Shown: piece by piece, positions 9,311 to 19,416 of the stretch
Layout of the letters: every line of letters begins with the position of its first letter
Position numbering within the stretch: the stretch's first letter is position 1
NCBI GenBank assembly: GCA_024636215.1
Contig: JAGXHL010000099.1
Location: 1-64,000 of the forward strand
DNA: 64,000 nucleotides
Direction: 5' to 3'
Source of the DNA: Deltaproteobacteria bacterium
Lineage (GTDB): Bacteria > Desulfobacterota > Desulfuromonadia > Desulfuromonadales > BM103
Notes under the pieces: generated by a model
Seen by the model: the letters and a program-made list of their open reading frames with translations, nothing else
The model's database searches: none
Told to the model about the DNA's origin: nothing
Position numbers and translations under genes: made by a program

Positions 9311-9480
9311 GCAATGTCCCGATGCTGTAAGTAACAGCACCATGCAGGGACCTCTCAAGAGGCCTGGGTTCTGGTGAAAAGAACAGTATTTCAAGCATTA
9401 TCTCTGATCTATAAAAGTATCCAGCAACCGGCAAAGGTATGGACTCTAACGGTAAGCGAACCGTAGGTTTTGCCTTTCGC
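9311..9480 (+). ncRNA. Candidate structured RNA, unknown class
   Basis: Five successive stems can be drawn: GTCCC (9316) with GGGAC (9347), enclosing GCTGT/ACAGC; CTCT/AGAG around 9352-9361; GTTCT/AGAAC (9368-9384); and outer GGCAAA/TTTGCC (9430-9474) enclosing ACGGT/ACCGT. The last stem is followed by a T-rich run. It lies upstream of the small zinc-ribbon gene at 9608. I do not recognise it as a known riboswitch. Random chance could give some of these short stems, so confidence is low. Confidence 0.3.
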
Positions 9481-9607
9481 TTTTGTCGTCCATTCACAAG
9501 CCTCAACAATCTCTCTCCTCCCAGAACCAGCCGTTTCACAATTGGCACGTTCATTGTATTACTTTACTTGTAACAGGCGGGGGCTTCGCGACGCAAGGAG
9601 AGCTAAG

Positions 9608-9790
9608 ATGCTGAAATTACTAAGTCCTTTATGCCCAGGAAAATGTGACAAGTGTAATCACCGCACTCTCGTCAGAACCCGCTACCTCTACGAGGAAGAA
9701 AAATCGTTACAAGTGTGTGTCAGCTGTGTGCCATTTGATGGGGGTGACATGACTCACGAAAGCAGCAAACTGGTGATGGCCGGCTACTAA
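9608..9790 (+). CDS. Small CxxC/CxxC zinc-ribbon-like protein
   Basis: This is a 60-residue protein with two cysteine pairs, CDKC and CVSC, spaced like a zinc ribbon, plus an additional upstream cysteine. The frame is open from 9470, but ATG 9608 has AAGGAGA a few bases upstream and gives a compact protein. The family is not recognised. It could bind RNA, DNA or a partner protein; nothing in the context decides. A small membrane protein is encoded 82 bases downstream. Confidence 0.6.
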   Translation: MLKLLSPLCPGKCDKCNHRTLVRTRYLYEEEKSLQVCVSCVPFDGGDMTHESSKLVMAGY

Positions 9791-9871
9791 AGTCAATCAG
9801 CACACGGAAACAGGCTTGCCACGATCAGAGAGCGCGATAGCTGCTGAGAGATATGCCTGCGGTGAGGGTCC

Positions 9872-10030
9872 ATGTTTGAAGCCACTATACTACTGACACT
9901 GCTGGGGGTGATTTTCTGGTTCATTCTCAGTAAAGAGAAAAAAACCTCGACACCCAGAACGAGCTTTATCGACCTGACGGCGGAACTCAGGCCTCCAGAC
10001 AAGAAGACAGATAGAAAACACCTCCCTTGA
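9872..10030 (+). CDS. Small single-span membrane protein
   Basis: This 52-residue frame starts at ATG 9872, with GAGGG just upstream. Residues 5-19 (TILLTLLGVIFWFIL) form one hydrophobic span; the rest is a charged, Lys/Arg-rich tail likely in the cytoplasm. The function is unknown. The short length makes it a tentative gene, supported by the ribosome site, the clean membrane segment and its position in an otherwise empty gap. Confidence 0.5.
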   Translation: MFEATILLTLLGVIFWFILSKEKKTSTPRTSFIDLTAELRPPDKKTDRKHLP

Positions 10031-10202
10031 GCTTTTCTCGCCGATTAAGCCCCTGGGGGACACTCTTTTTGCAACAGGCTCAAGAGTTGTCGAACCCTAC
10101 CTTAAAGGTTGGACAGGTCAAGTCATTATGTCTAGACTCACTTACCTACTGTGTTCGCCTTGCCGTAAATGAGACAGCCACAAGAACAGGAGCTTTCCAG
10201 CC

Positions 10203-10565
10203 ATGCGTGACGATCTGGATTTTGATGCGCTTAAAATCCTTTTTGAGAAACGGCTCGCTGAAATTATGGCAGGGCGCGATGCACAGCAGAGAGAAGGTGC
10301 GCCGGTGGAACTCGACCAGACCAAGGTGGGTCGTCTTTCGCGTATGGACGCCATGCAACAGCAGGCCATGGCCCAGGCATCAGCCCGTCGCACCGAGGTA
10401 GAACTGCAACGCATCCGGACAGCCATCAGCCGACTGCGCACCGGCGATTATGGTTACTGCGTCAAATGTGATGAGGAAATTGCCGAAAGACGTCTGCAAG
10501 TCGATCCGGCGACTCTGATCTGCATCGAATGTGCGCGTACAGCGGAAGGGAAAATCAACGGATGA
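10203..10565 (+). CDS. DksA/TraR-family zinc-finger protein
   Basis: This is a 120-residue member of the TraR/DksA family, which binds the RNA polymerase secondary channel. An N-terminal helical region is followed by GDYGYCVKCDEEI and LICIECA, giving the C-x2-C and C-x2-C zinc site. It is shorter than E. coli DksA (151) and closer to the short homologues. The start has CAGGAG upstream. Whether it responds to ppGpp is not visible. Confidence 0.85.
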   Translation: MRDDLDFDALKILFEKRLAEIMAGRDAQQREGAPVELDQTKVGRLSRMDAMQQQAMAQASARRTEVELQRIRTAISRLRTGDYGYCVKCDEEIAERRLQVDPATLICIECARTAEGKING

Positions 10566-10603
10566 GGCAAGAGCGGGTGCGCTTGAAAGCAAGTTGTGCC
10601 TCA
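10563..10603. terminator. Hairpin between convergent genes
   Basis: TGAGGCA (10563-10569) pairs with TGCCTCA (10597-10603), with CTTG/CAAG pairing inside. It sits between the DksA-like gene and the oppositely oriented methyltransferase gene, so it may end both transcripts. There is no strong T-tract. Confidence 0.45.
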
Positions 10604-10627
10604 TGATCGGGTCCCTCGCCGGTGACA

Positions 10628-11266
10628 TCATTGCATCAGCGAAAAGATCACCATCTGTGTCGAACTGCCATGAAGAGGGTCGAACGCGCCGATATCCTGA
10701 AACGTGACCCGGTAACCGTTGCGCCGAGCCACGCCATCGGCCCAACCTCTGAATTTGCTGCGGGTCCATTCAAAACGATGGTCCGGGTGCCGGAGAACGC
10801 CATCCGGGATGCCGTGCAATACATTGTACTCACGATTGGGTGTGGTGACGATGACAATCTTCGGACGACAGCCGGCGAAGACCGCCTGCTCGACTGCCGA
10901 CAGGCGCTGCGGCGCAACATGTTCGATGGTTTCGATCATGACCGCTGCGTCAAACCCGGAAAAATCATCAGTCAAAGATGTATAAGAAGCGTGATACAGG
11001 GAGATTTTCCGGTCGCTGAGCTCATCATCATGGAAAGTGAGTCGGGCTCTCGCCTCGGCCAGAGCCTCCTGCGACGTGTCGATGCCGGTAATGGTCCTGA
11101 ACTGCTTTTCCCTGGCCAGACGGACCAGTAGTTCGCCTGGTCCACAACCAAGATCGAGGACACTCAAAACATTGCGTGCCAAAAGCGTTTGCACGACCTT
11201 GTCGAGGCGTTCCTCGTGCAAGTCCGTGGTCTGATCAGGCTGCCAGCAGAGAGTTTTTCTCAACAT
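10628..11266 (-). CDS. Hen1-like RNA 3'-end 2'-O-methyltransferase domain
   Basis: This 212-residue SAM methyltransferase matches the catalytic domain of Hen1, which methylates the 2'-OH of RNA 3' ends. Seen: DLGCGPGE (38-45) for SAM; E112, E115 and H116 in ETIEH as metal ligands; VTTPNREYN (140-148); and RHPDHRFEW (159-167). In bacteria, Hen1 often works with the RNA repair enzyme Pnkp. No pnkp is in this window and the Hen1 N-terminal domain is absent. ATG 11266 lies one base after the LOG-family stop, so the two are probably cotranslated. Only a weak ribosome site is seen. A longer frame exists but overlaps the upstream gene. Confidence 0.75.
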   Translation of the reverse strand: MLRKTLCWQPDQTTDLHEERLDKVVQTLLARNVLSVLDLGCGPGELLVRLAREKQFRTITGIDTSQEALAEARARLTFHDDELSDRKISLYHASYTSLTDDFSGFDAAVMIETIEHVAPQRLSAVEQAVFAGCRPKIVIVTTPNREYNVLHGIPDGVLRHPDHRFEWTRSKFRGWADGVARRNGYRVTFQDIGAFDPLHGSSTQMVIFSLMQ

Positions 11267-11267
11267 A

Positions 11268-12296
11268 TCAGAATGAGTTAAGTCGTCGCAAAAACGCATT
11301 GAGCAAGCCGTAGTTGCGCCGATTGAATTTGGAAACCAGCCGTGGCAGATCGGCCAGGTCCGGTTGATCACACTCTTCCGGTAGAGCCCCGGTTATTTGC
11401 AGGTGACTGCCAGGCTCGAGGATTTCGCTGAATTCCCCTTCCAAGGTTTTCAGACTTTCTTCACTCAGCTCTTTGTTGAGACGAATGACGAAGTTTGAAC
11501 CGATCCACCGACTCGAATGATAGTTCCTGTAGAAGTCGTGAACCACCTGGGCGGCCTCAAGAGGGTCTCTGGTGATGGTAAAAAGGCTGAAATCCTCACC
11601 GGAAATCAGACCACGCTTGAGCATGACCTGCTTGATAAACTCAAACCAGGGCTCCCAGTAGCTACCGTCGTCATCGTCAACCAGGACCAGAGGGATCGGT
11701 GGGTTTTTGCCTGTCTGGATCAGGGTCAGGGTCTCCATCGCCTCATCCATGGTCCCGAAGCCGCCGGGGAAAAGCACGACTGCATCCGCTTCCTTGAGAA
11801 AGGCGACCTTGCGGGTAAAAAAGTACTGGTAGGTTATCGAGTGGCCGCTGTTCTCCATAACCGGATTGGTGCCCTGTTCGAAGGGCAGCCTGATATTGAC
11901 AGCGAATGAATTCTCCGCTCCAGCGCCTTCGTTACCCGCCTGCATGATGCCGGGACCTCCCCCGGTAATCACCATGTAACCGAGCCTTACCAGCTGCTTC
12001 GAGAAGGTCACGCACTTCTGATAAATCGCCTCGTCGGGGGCGGTTCGTGCAGAACCGAAGATCGTCACCTTCTTGCGCTCCCGATAAGGGCCGAAGACCT
12101 TGCTGGTGTAGCGCATCTCCTTCATGGTGGTTCGCATCATTTTCAGATCAGCGAGATAATCGTTCTCCTGACCGGCCTTCAAGGCACTGATCAGCATTTC
12201 CCGGACGATCTGCGGGTGATTAACTTCGGTCATAGTGAGAAGTTCTTCAATCAGGTCGTCGAGAGGACCATTGGTTTTCTTGAAGCTGATGTCCAT
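11268..12296 (-). CDS. LOG-family nucleotide phosphoribohydrolase
   Basis: This 342-residue protein has the Rossmann-like LOG/TIGR00730 core: IFGSARTAPDE, then VITGGGPGIMQAGNEGA, and the active-site motif PGGFGTMDE. The family cleaves nucleoside 5'-monophosphates to base and ribose phosphate. It is longer than minimal LOG proteins (about 190), with extra N- and C-terminal segments, as in PpnN-like members. The start at 12296 has AAGGA seven bases upstream; the longer open frame runs back into the preceding gene. It is immediately followed by the Hen1-like gene. Confidence 0.82.
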   Translation of the reverse strand: MDISFKKTNGPLDDLIEELLTMTEVNHPQIVREMLISALKAGQENDYLADLKMMRTTMKEMRYTSKVFGPYRERKKVTIFGSARTAPDEAIYQKCVTFSKQLVRLGYMVITGGGPGIMQAGNEGAGAENSFAVNIRLPFEQGTNPVMENSGHSITYQYFFTRKVAFLKEADAVVLFPGGFGTMDEAMETLTLIQTGKNPPIPLVLVDDDDGSYWEPWFEFIKQVMLKRGLISGEDFSLFTITRDPLEAAQVVHDFYRNYHSSRWIGSNFVIRLNKELSEESLKTLEGEFSEILEPGSHLQITGALPEECDQPDLADLPRLVSKFNRRNYGLLNAFLRRLNSF

Positions 12297-12337
12297 AGCA
12301 GGATCCTTCACAGGTTTTGACACTGAAGAGTCAGCGG

Positions 12338-12889
12338 TCATTCTATCGGTGTACTTAGCAGGGCGCCATCGCCAAGGCGCTGCAGAGCAATCCAGAGACC
12401 ACGCAGACTCGCCGCAGGGTAGCGCGCGGCGATGCGCTGGTATTGATTGCGCAGGCGCTGATCCAGGCTTCTCAACGCCTTGCAATCATCGGCATCCAGT
12501 TGCTCTTCAAGGGTTTCACAGAAGAAAGTGATGCAATTATAGGGGCGTCGATCAACAGTCAGAAGACAGCCTCTTTCAGCGAGGAAAGGGCAAGTCCGGC
12601 TGAAATCAGGGGCAGGAGGGGTTTCGTCCTCAAGCAGATAAGCCAACAGGTTGGTCAGGGTCACATGGTGGCGACCGCAGCCACAACAGGCGCCGTCACA
12701 ATCTCGGCAGGCGGTAAGGCCGCCAGCCTTGCAGAAGAGCTCATCCAGTTCGACCTGCAGTGCGGCAATGGCAGCCAGACGCTGTTTGAGCCAAGCTCTC
12801 TCATCGTTGCCGAGAGAGGCGACTTCAAGGCTTATGCTCTGCAGCAGCGCAGACCAGTTTGGCTGATGATTATCGGAGGTTTGATTCAT
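12338..12889 (-). CDS. YkgJ-family cysteine-cluster protein
   Basis: This 183-residue protein has the cysteine pattern of the YkgJ/FliB-like family: CRDCDGACCGCGRHH, then TCPFLAERGC, and YNCITFFC. It probably binds an Fe-S cluster or zinc, but the function is unknown. It lies 41 bases upstream of the LOG-family gene on the same strand and may head that operon. The start is uncertain: ATG 12889 is used, a TTG three codons earlier is possible, and neither has a strong ribosome site. Confidence 0.8.
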   Translation of the reverse strand: MNQTSDNHQPNWSALLQSISLEVASLGNDERAWLKQRLAAIAALQVELDELFCKAGGLTACRDCDGACCGCGRHHVTLTNLLAYLLEDETPPAPDFSRTCPFLAERGCLLTVDRRPYNCITFFCETLEEQLDADDCKALRSLDQRLRNQYQRIAARYPAASLRGLWIALQRLGDGALLSTPIE

Positions 12890-12917
12890 AGTCAACAAAG
12901 CAAAAGCACCAGATGCT

Positions 12918-13087
12918 CTAGCAGGCTGTCGGACTATACGGGCCGAAGCGAAAATCTGGATGTTTGAGAACAGATTTTAGCTCATTTGCAGGTTCATAGC
13001 CGTAGCTATGGACCAAAAAAGGAGCTGAAATATGGGCCAAACAGCCGGATTTGCAGCCGGCTCATGGAGAGTCCGACAGTCTGCTAG
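12918..13087 (+). repeat. MITE-like hairpin element, complete copy 2
   Basis: A 170-bp element with 18-bp terminal inverted repeats, CTAGCAGGCTGTCGGACT at the left and AGTCCGACAGTCTGCTAG at the right (17 of 18 match). Interior arms centred on CATAGC-CGTA-GCTATG (about 12993-13008) pair along most of the element. It carries no coding frame. A matching copy on the opposite strand is at the left window edge and a half copy is at 50112-50205. Its position just beyond the 3' end of rnpB is intergenic and would not disrupt a gene. Confidence 0.85.
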
Positions 13088-13120
13088 GCAGGTGACTTTG
13101 CTATTCAAGTCGTAAAAGGT

Positions 13121-13507
13121 GGTCGGAGAGAACCGTAAGCCGGGTTTTGTGCCCTGCAGCGGTTACCCCCTGCAGAGTGACGATCATTCCTCTAGGACCG
13201 CCGTTGCCGACGGCCTCAAGCGGCCTGACCCGGGAGCTTCGGACGGGCCGTCCTCAAACGCTCCCCTATTTGGCCTTGCTCCGGATGGGGTTTACCTAGC
13301 TGCCGACGTCACCGCCGACACTGGTGAGCTCTTACCTCACCCTTTCACCCTTACCTGTCGCGCAAGCGCGATGACAGGCGGTCTTCTCTCTGTGGCACTA
13401 GCCCTGAGGTCGCCCCCGGTCCCCGTTAAGGACCATCCTGCCCTGTGGAGCCCGGACTTTCCTCCCGCCCAAAGCATGGGCCGGCGATCGTCTGGTTGTC
13501 TCCAACC
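13121..13507 (-). ncRNA. rnpB: RNase P RNA, bacterial type A
   Basis: This is the catalytic RNA of RNase P, which trims tRNA 5' leaders. Read on the minus strand, it has the conserved GAGGAAAGTCCGGGC near the 5' end (complement of about 13449-13463), a GGTAAACCCC stretch, and the 3' part with AGAGGAATGATCGTC and ACAAAACCCGGCTTA that pairs back to the start. The length of about 387 nt fits type A. Ends are estimated from the terminal GGTTGGAGAC/GTTCTCTCCGACC pairing. It follows the zinc-ribbon gene on the same strand. Confidence 0.93.
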
Positions 13508-13525
13508 ACTTTACAAAGCAGCAGA

Positions 13526-14236
13526 TCAACCCGCAGCAGTCACATACAACAAACGGTTGCAATGCGGGCAGGACTGAATTTCCTCAGCGACAAAAAGGCT
13601 GTTATACATCTGCGGTGGCAAGTGCATGTGGCAGCCGGTACAAGCTCCATCGCGGGCCTCAACCATGGCCACGCCGGCACGACGACTCATCAGAAGCTCG
13701 TAGCGCTTGCGCATTTTCTTGGGCAAGCCTTCCAGAAGTGCCTTACGCTGGCTGGTCATGCTGGCAAGTTTCTCATTGACCGAGACCATCGCCGCATCAA
13801 TTTCAGCGCAGCGCGCATTCGCCTGTTCAGTGCTGGTTGCCAACTCGCCATCCTTTTCTTCCTTGTCCGCCAAAAGGGACGCAAGAAGCTCGATCTTGGC
13901 ATCAATACTGGACTGCAGTTCCTTGGCAAGCTTCTTGGCCGTGTCGACTTCCTTGAGAACCGCAACATATTCCTTCTGCGTCTTGATCTGGGGAAGTCGG
14001 CCCTCGGCACGCTGGACATTTTCCTGTTCCAGAGTCATGGCATTGTCAAGTTCACGTTTTTCAGCTTCAAGGACACCGATTTCACCGGCAAGGCTGTCCA
14101 CCATGCCCTGCAAACGATCAAGCTCTTTCTTGATGACCTGCTGCTCACTGAGCGCAATCGCCTGCTCGTCTTCAACAACCTTCTTCTCTGTGTCCAACTC
14201 CTGCAAATCTTGCAGTAACTGTAACTGCTTCTGCAC
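13526..14236 (-). CDS. Coiled-coil protein with C4 zinc ribbon
   Basis: This is a 236-residue protein. The first 190 residues are heptad-rich and probably form a long antiparallel coiled coil; the C-terminus has CTGCHMHLP and SCPHCNRLL, a four-cysteine ribbon. Related proteins are annotated only as zinc-ribbon or nucleic-acid-binding proteins. GTG 14236 is chosen because GGGAGG lies eight bases upstream; the open frame to 14452 would overlap the NIF3-family gene. It sits between that gene and rnpB. Confidence 0.85.
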   Translation of the reverse strand: MQKQLQLLQDLQELDTEKKVVEDEQAIALSEQQVIKKELDRLQGMVDSLAGEIGVLEAEKRELDNAMTLEQENVQRAEGRLPQIKTQKEYVAVLKEVDTAKKLAKELQSSIDAKIELLASLLADKEEKDGELATSTEQANARCAEIDAAMVSVNEKLASMTSQRKALLEGLPKKMRKRYELLMSRRAGVAMVEARDGACTGCHMHLPPQMYNSLFVAEEIQSCPHCNRLLYVTAAG

Positions 14237-14348
14237 GATAAAAGCCTCCCTGTCATGATCTGTTTTGTATCGACTGCTTAAGCAATCGAGCTTGTTTGAC
14301 TGAATCCGTGCGAACTTATCCGAGCGTCCTTGGTCACGAATACGGGGT

Positions 14349-15473
14349 TTAGTAAAACCGGAATGGATCTCTTTCTCCGGTGTAAGCCTCAAAAACAACC
14401 CCCCAGTTGTGTTGCCTGGCAGCCGCCTGCAGCGACTTTGTGACCTGCTCAATCATCAGCTGTTCCGTAGCAAAATGCCCGGCATCGATCAGGGCGATGC
14501 CAAGTTCTTCGGCCTGACGGGCCTCATGATATTTGACATCACCAGTGACCATGACGTCAGCACCCTGACGGTGTGCCGTTTGCAACAAGAATGCGCCGCT
14601 GCCACCACAGAGTGCAACCTTGCGCACCGGCCTCTCGTCTGCACCGGTCAGACGCAAATGGTCACAGCCAAGAGACTTCTTGACCCTGGCGGCAAAGTCA
14701 GCAAGCGTCGTCTCCTGATCAAGCCTGCCGATCCGTCCCAGGCCCGCGCCGGGAACCTGGTTTTGCAGCGGCAGCAGATCATAAGCAACTTCCTCGTAGG
14801 GGTGAATTTTCTGCATCTTTTCCAGGGCACGAAGCAGTTTGCGTTTGGGGAGAATGGTCTCGAGACGCACCTCCTCAGTCTGTTCTCTTTCACCGACCGT
14901 GCCGATATAGGGCTGGCTTGCCGAACCGGGACGAAAAGTCCCTTCACCGCGGACGCGGAAAGAACACTGGTCATAAGCACCAATCTGTCCGCTGCCAGCC
15001 GAAAAAAGAGCGTCGGCAACAGCGTCTTCATGACCAACCGGGACAAACACAACCAGCTTCAGGTAATCGCCGGCAACCGTCTGTAAAGGAAGAGTCTGTC
15101 CAACCCCCAGTTTATCTGCCAGCCAGCTATTCAGTCCCTCAACAGCAGCATCCAGATTGGTATGGGCACTGACTATGGCAACGCCATCACGGACCGCGCT
15201 CCAGAGAACCTGACCCACAGCATCCTCAGGCGTCAAACGCTTAATCGGCCGAAAGAGCAGGGGATGATGGGTCACCAGAGCCTGGGCGCCGGCATCCCGG
15301 GCAGCCTGAAGCGCTTCGAGACATGGATCCAGAGCAACCATCACCCGTTCCAGAGGCGAACCGGGATCACCGACCTGCAGGCCGACATTATCCCAATCTT
15401 CAGCCAGTTCAGGAGCATAAAGTTTGTGCACAAGTCCGACCAGATCCTGTATGCGTTGTCCCTGTTTGACCAT
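14349..15473 (-). CDS. NIF3-family dinuclear metal protein
   Basis: This 374-residue NIF3/YbgI-type protein has EDWDNVGLQVGD near residue 25, THHPLLF near 68 and SAHTNLDAA near 100, the metal-binding segments of the family, plus a central inserted domain of about 100 residues and GDVKYHEA near the end. The family assembles hexameric rings with two metal ions per subunit. Some members are named GTP cyclohydrolase I type 2, but the substrate is generally not established. Confidence 0.88.
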   Translation of the reverse strand: MVKQGQRIQDLVGLVHKLYAPELAEDWDNVGLQVGDPGSPLERVMVALDPCLEALQAARDAGAQALVTHHPLLFRPIKRLTPEDAVGQVLWSAVRDGVAIVSAHTNLDAAVEGLNSWLADKLGVGQTLPLQTVAGDYLKLVVFVPVGHEDAVADALFSAGSGQIGAYDQCSFRVRGEGTFRPGSASQPYIGTVGEREQTEEVRLETILPKRKLLRALEKMQKIHPYEEVAYDLLPLQNQVPGAGLGRIGRLDQETTLADFAARVKKSLGCDHLRLTGADERPVRKVALCGGSGAFLLQTAHRQGADVMVTGDVKYHEARQAEELGIALIDAGHFATEQLMIEQVTKSLQAAARQHNWGVVFEAYTGERDPFRFY

Positions 15474-15506
15474 TGTTTCCCGGCTGTTTCTGCTATGACC
15501 TCATGT

Positions 15507-15544
15507 AAAAAGAGTGCAGCCTGGTTTTCGGCTGCACTCTTTTT
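15507..15544. terminator. Strong bidirectional terminator
   Basis: AAAAAGAGTGCAGCC and GGCTGCACTCTTTT form a 14-15-bp stem with an 8-base loop, with A- and T-runs on opposite sides. It lies downstream of rpoD and the tRNA on the minus strand and ahead of the NIF3-family gene. Confidence 0.85.
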
Positions 15545-15601
15545 AACTCTGAAGATCTATGTTGATTAACCCATACATTTCAATCATGGCTTTCAGGCGG
15601 G

Positions 15602-15677
15602 TGGTGGGCCCACCAGGGTTCGAACCTGGGACCGACCGGTTATGAGCCGGTGGCTCTTCCAACTGAGCTATGGGCCC
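15602..15677 (-). tRNA. tRNA with CAT anticodon (Met or Ile2)
   Basis: A 76-nt cloverleaf with acceptor GGGCCCA/TGGGCCC, encoded CCA, D-arm AGCTCAGTTGGAAGAGC, anticodon stem ACCGG/CCGGT around loop CTCATAA, and T-arm GGTTCGAACC. It is not an initiator, because it lacks the three G:C pairs at the base of the anticodon stem and has a paired 1:72. Elongator Met and TilS-modified Ile2 share this anticodon and I cannot separate them with certainty. It lies 106 bases after rpoD on the same strand. Confidence 0.92.
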
Positions 15678-15783
15678 GCGAGAGTTTATTTCAAAGGTAT
15701 CTGTTGTGATAAAACACCTTCCAGTGCCCGGTTTCTTCTCTACACAGCCAATCTCAACAATACATCTGTACTTGGCAAGCGGT

Positions 15784-17547
<1,764 letters not shown>

Positions 17548-17631
17548 CAAAACTCCCCCGCAGGATGCTTATCATAATCTGGCACTTGCATTTTGGACAA
17601 GCTTTGTATTATATGGACAAACCTATATTTT

Positions 17632-19416
17632 TCAAAGCTTTTTTTTGAGTTTCTGATTGATTTCCATCCGCTCACGCAAATACTCCGTCAATCCGATGTC
17701 ATCATTATTGTTGCGCGCCTCTTCTTCGAGCCGGCCGATCTCTTTCAGGCGTCGCTTCAAAGCGTAGTTGCCGGCAGCCCGGCGACAATCGGTAAAAATC
17801 TTTTCCGCGTTGTCCGCCCAATCTCCAGCATCCTGAAACGTCAGACTGGCCAATAAGGATTGCTGATCCGCATCAAGAGACGCATCGAACAAATCATCGG
17901 GCAGGTGACCCTGCTCATCTTCCCGGCTCAGCAGATAATCGGCAAGCCCGCGGAAGAGCTCATCAATGAAGAGCTCCGCGGTCCCCTCCTGCCGCACAAG
18001 ACGACGCTGCTGATCATCCATTAGCATCAAGCGTAGCAGGTATTTCTGGGTTTGTCCTGTCTCTGTAGCAGGTCTTCGCACCGGATCAGATTGCCCCGCA
18101 GGACGCCGCTGCAGAGGTGCTGAAGCATGACCGCGCACTTTTGATTTAAGCAGCTCGACGTCAAGTCCGGTCAGTTCTGCCAGTCGTTTCATATAGAGAC
18201 TGCGCTCAAAGTCGCCGGGCAGACGTTTGATGCGTTCCAAAGCCTGCTCTGCAGCGCGTGCGCGACCTTCAACGCTCTTATCGTTGCTGCGCAGCTGATC
18301 CTCGATAAAAACCTCCATAACCGGACGTGCGGCATCCAGGCAGAGGCGAAAGCCTGCTTCACCCTTCTTTTTGAGCAGTGAATCAGGATCTTCGCCAGCA
18401 GGCATGGACACCACGCTGACCGACAAACCAACCGGCAAGAGGGCGTCCATGGCGCGAAAAGTTGCCTGCCGGCCGGCGGCGTCCTCATCAAAGATCAGCA
18501 GCATTTTGTCGGCATAGCGTTTCAGCAGCCGGGCATGATCAGCAGTCAGGGCGGTACCACAGGTCGCTACCGCACCGGCAAAACCGGCCCGATGCAGCGC
18601 GAGAACATCGAAATAGCCTTCGACCACCAGGGCCTCGCCATTGTGGCGCATGGCGTCTTTCGCCTGGTAAAGACCATAGAGGGTCTGGCCCTTGTGATAA
18701 ACGACCGTTTCCGGAGAATTGATATACTTGGGCAAGCTGTCATCGAGGACTCGACCGCCAAAGGCAACCGTGCGGCCCTGCAGATCATGAATCGGGAAGA
18801 GTAGACGATTACGAAACAGATCATAAGTTGCTTGACCCTGTTTGCCGGATCGCACCAACCCCGCTTTTCGGCAGTCGTCACTGGTGAAATTCTTTGCGCT
18901 CAAATGCTTGGCCAGTGACTCCCAGCCACCCGGAGCAAAACCCAGCTGAAAGGTCCTTACCGTTTCACTTTCGTAACCGCGCTGTCGCAGATAACGCCGA
19001 GCGGGAGCACCCTCATCGTCAGCCAGCAAGAGCTCCTGATAGAAGCTGCCGGCAACCTCGTTGATGCGCAAAATCCGTTCGCGTTCATCGCGCCGGCGCA
19101 GCTCTTCCGGAGAAACCGCCTCTTCCTCGACTTCGACACCAACCTTCTCACCAAGTCTGCGCACGGCATCCGGGAAGCTCAACCCTTCCATGCGCATCAG
19201 GAAAGAGAACACGTTGCCACCGACCCCGCAGCCAAAGCAGTGAAAGATCTGCCGGGCCGCGTTGACGTTGAAGGAAGGACTCTTTTCCTGGTGAAAAGGA
19301 CAGAGCCCCTGGTGATTGACACCGGAGCGCTTGAGAGGCAGATAGCTGGAGACGACCTCGACGATGTCGGTCCGCTCACGGATCTCATCAATTTTTTCGT
19401 CTGCAATCCGGCCCAT
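17632..19416 (-). CDS. dnaG: DNA primase
   Basis: This 594-residue primase synthesises the RNA primers for replication. The CHC2 zinc site is C39, H42, C60 and C63 (CPFHQEKSPSF, HCFGCG). The TOPRIM catalytic core has VVEGYFDVLAL and LLIFDEDAAGR. A C-terminal region of about 150 residues would bind the DnaB helicase. Its ATG shares one base with the mutS2 stop codon (TGATG), so the two are translationally coupled. rpoD is 84 bases downstream. Confidence 0.97.
   Translation of the reverse strand: MGRIADEKIDEIRERTDIVEVVSSYLPLKRSGVNHQGLCPFHQEKSPSFNVNAARQIFHCFGCGVGGNVFSFLMRMEGLSFPDAVRRLGEKVGVEVEEEAVSPEELRRRDERERILRINEVAGSFYQELLLADDEGAPARRYLRQRGYESETVRTFQLGFAPGGWESLAKHLSAKNFTSDDCRKAGLVRSGKQGQATYDLFRNRLLFPIHDLQGRTVAFGGRVLDDSLPKYINSPETVVYHKGQTLYGLYQAKDAMRHNGEALVVEGYFDVLALHRAGFAGAVATCGTALTADHARLLKRYADKMLLIFDEDAAGRQATFRAMDALLPVGLSVSVVSMPAGEDPDSLLKKKGEAGFRLCLDAARPVMEVFIEDQLRSNDKSVEGRARAAEQALERIKRLPGDFERSLYMKRLAELTGLDVELLKSKVRGHASAPLQRRPAGQSDPVRRPATETGQTQKYLLRLMLMDDQQRRLVRQEGTAELFIDELFRGLADYLLSREDEQGHLPDDLFDASLDADQQSLLASLTFQDAGDWADNAEKIFTDCRRAAGNYALKRRLKEIGRLEEEARNNNDDIGLTEYLRERMEINQKLKKKL

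Noticed and set aside
9315..9335. Leader peptide MSRCCK upstream of the zinc-ribbon gene
   Set aside because: The ATG is about 17 bases from the nearest ribosome-like site and the frame has no regulatory codon run.
9311..9480. c-di-GMP (GEMM) riboswitch
   Set aside because: The conserved GEMM blocks (CAGGGCAAACC and GGACGCAAAGCC) are absent.
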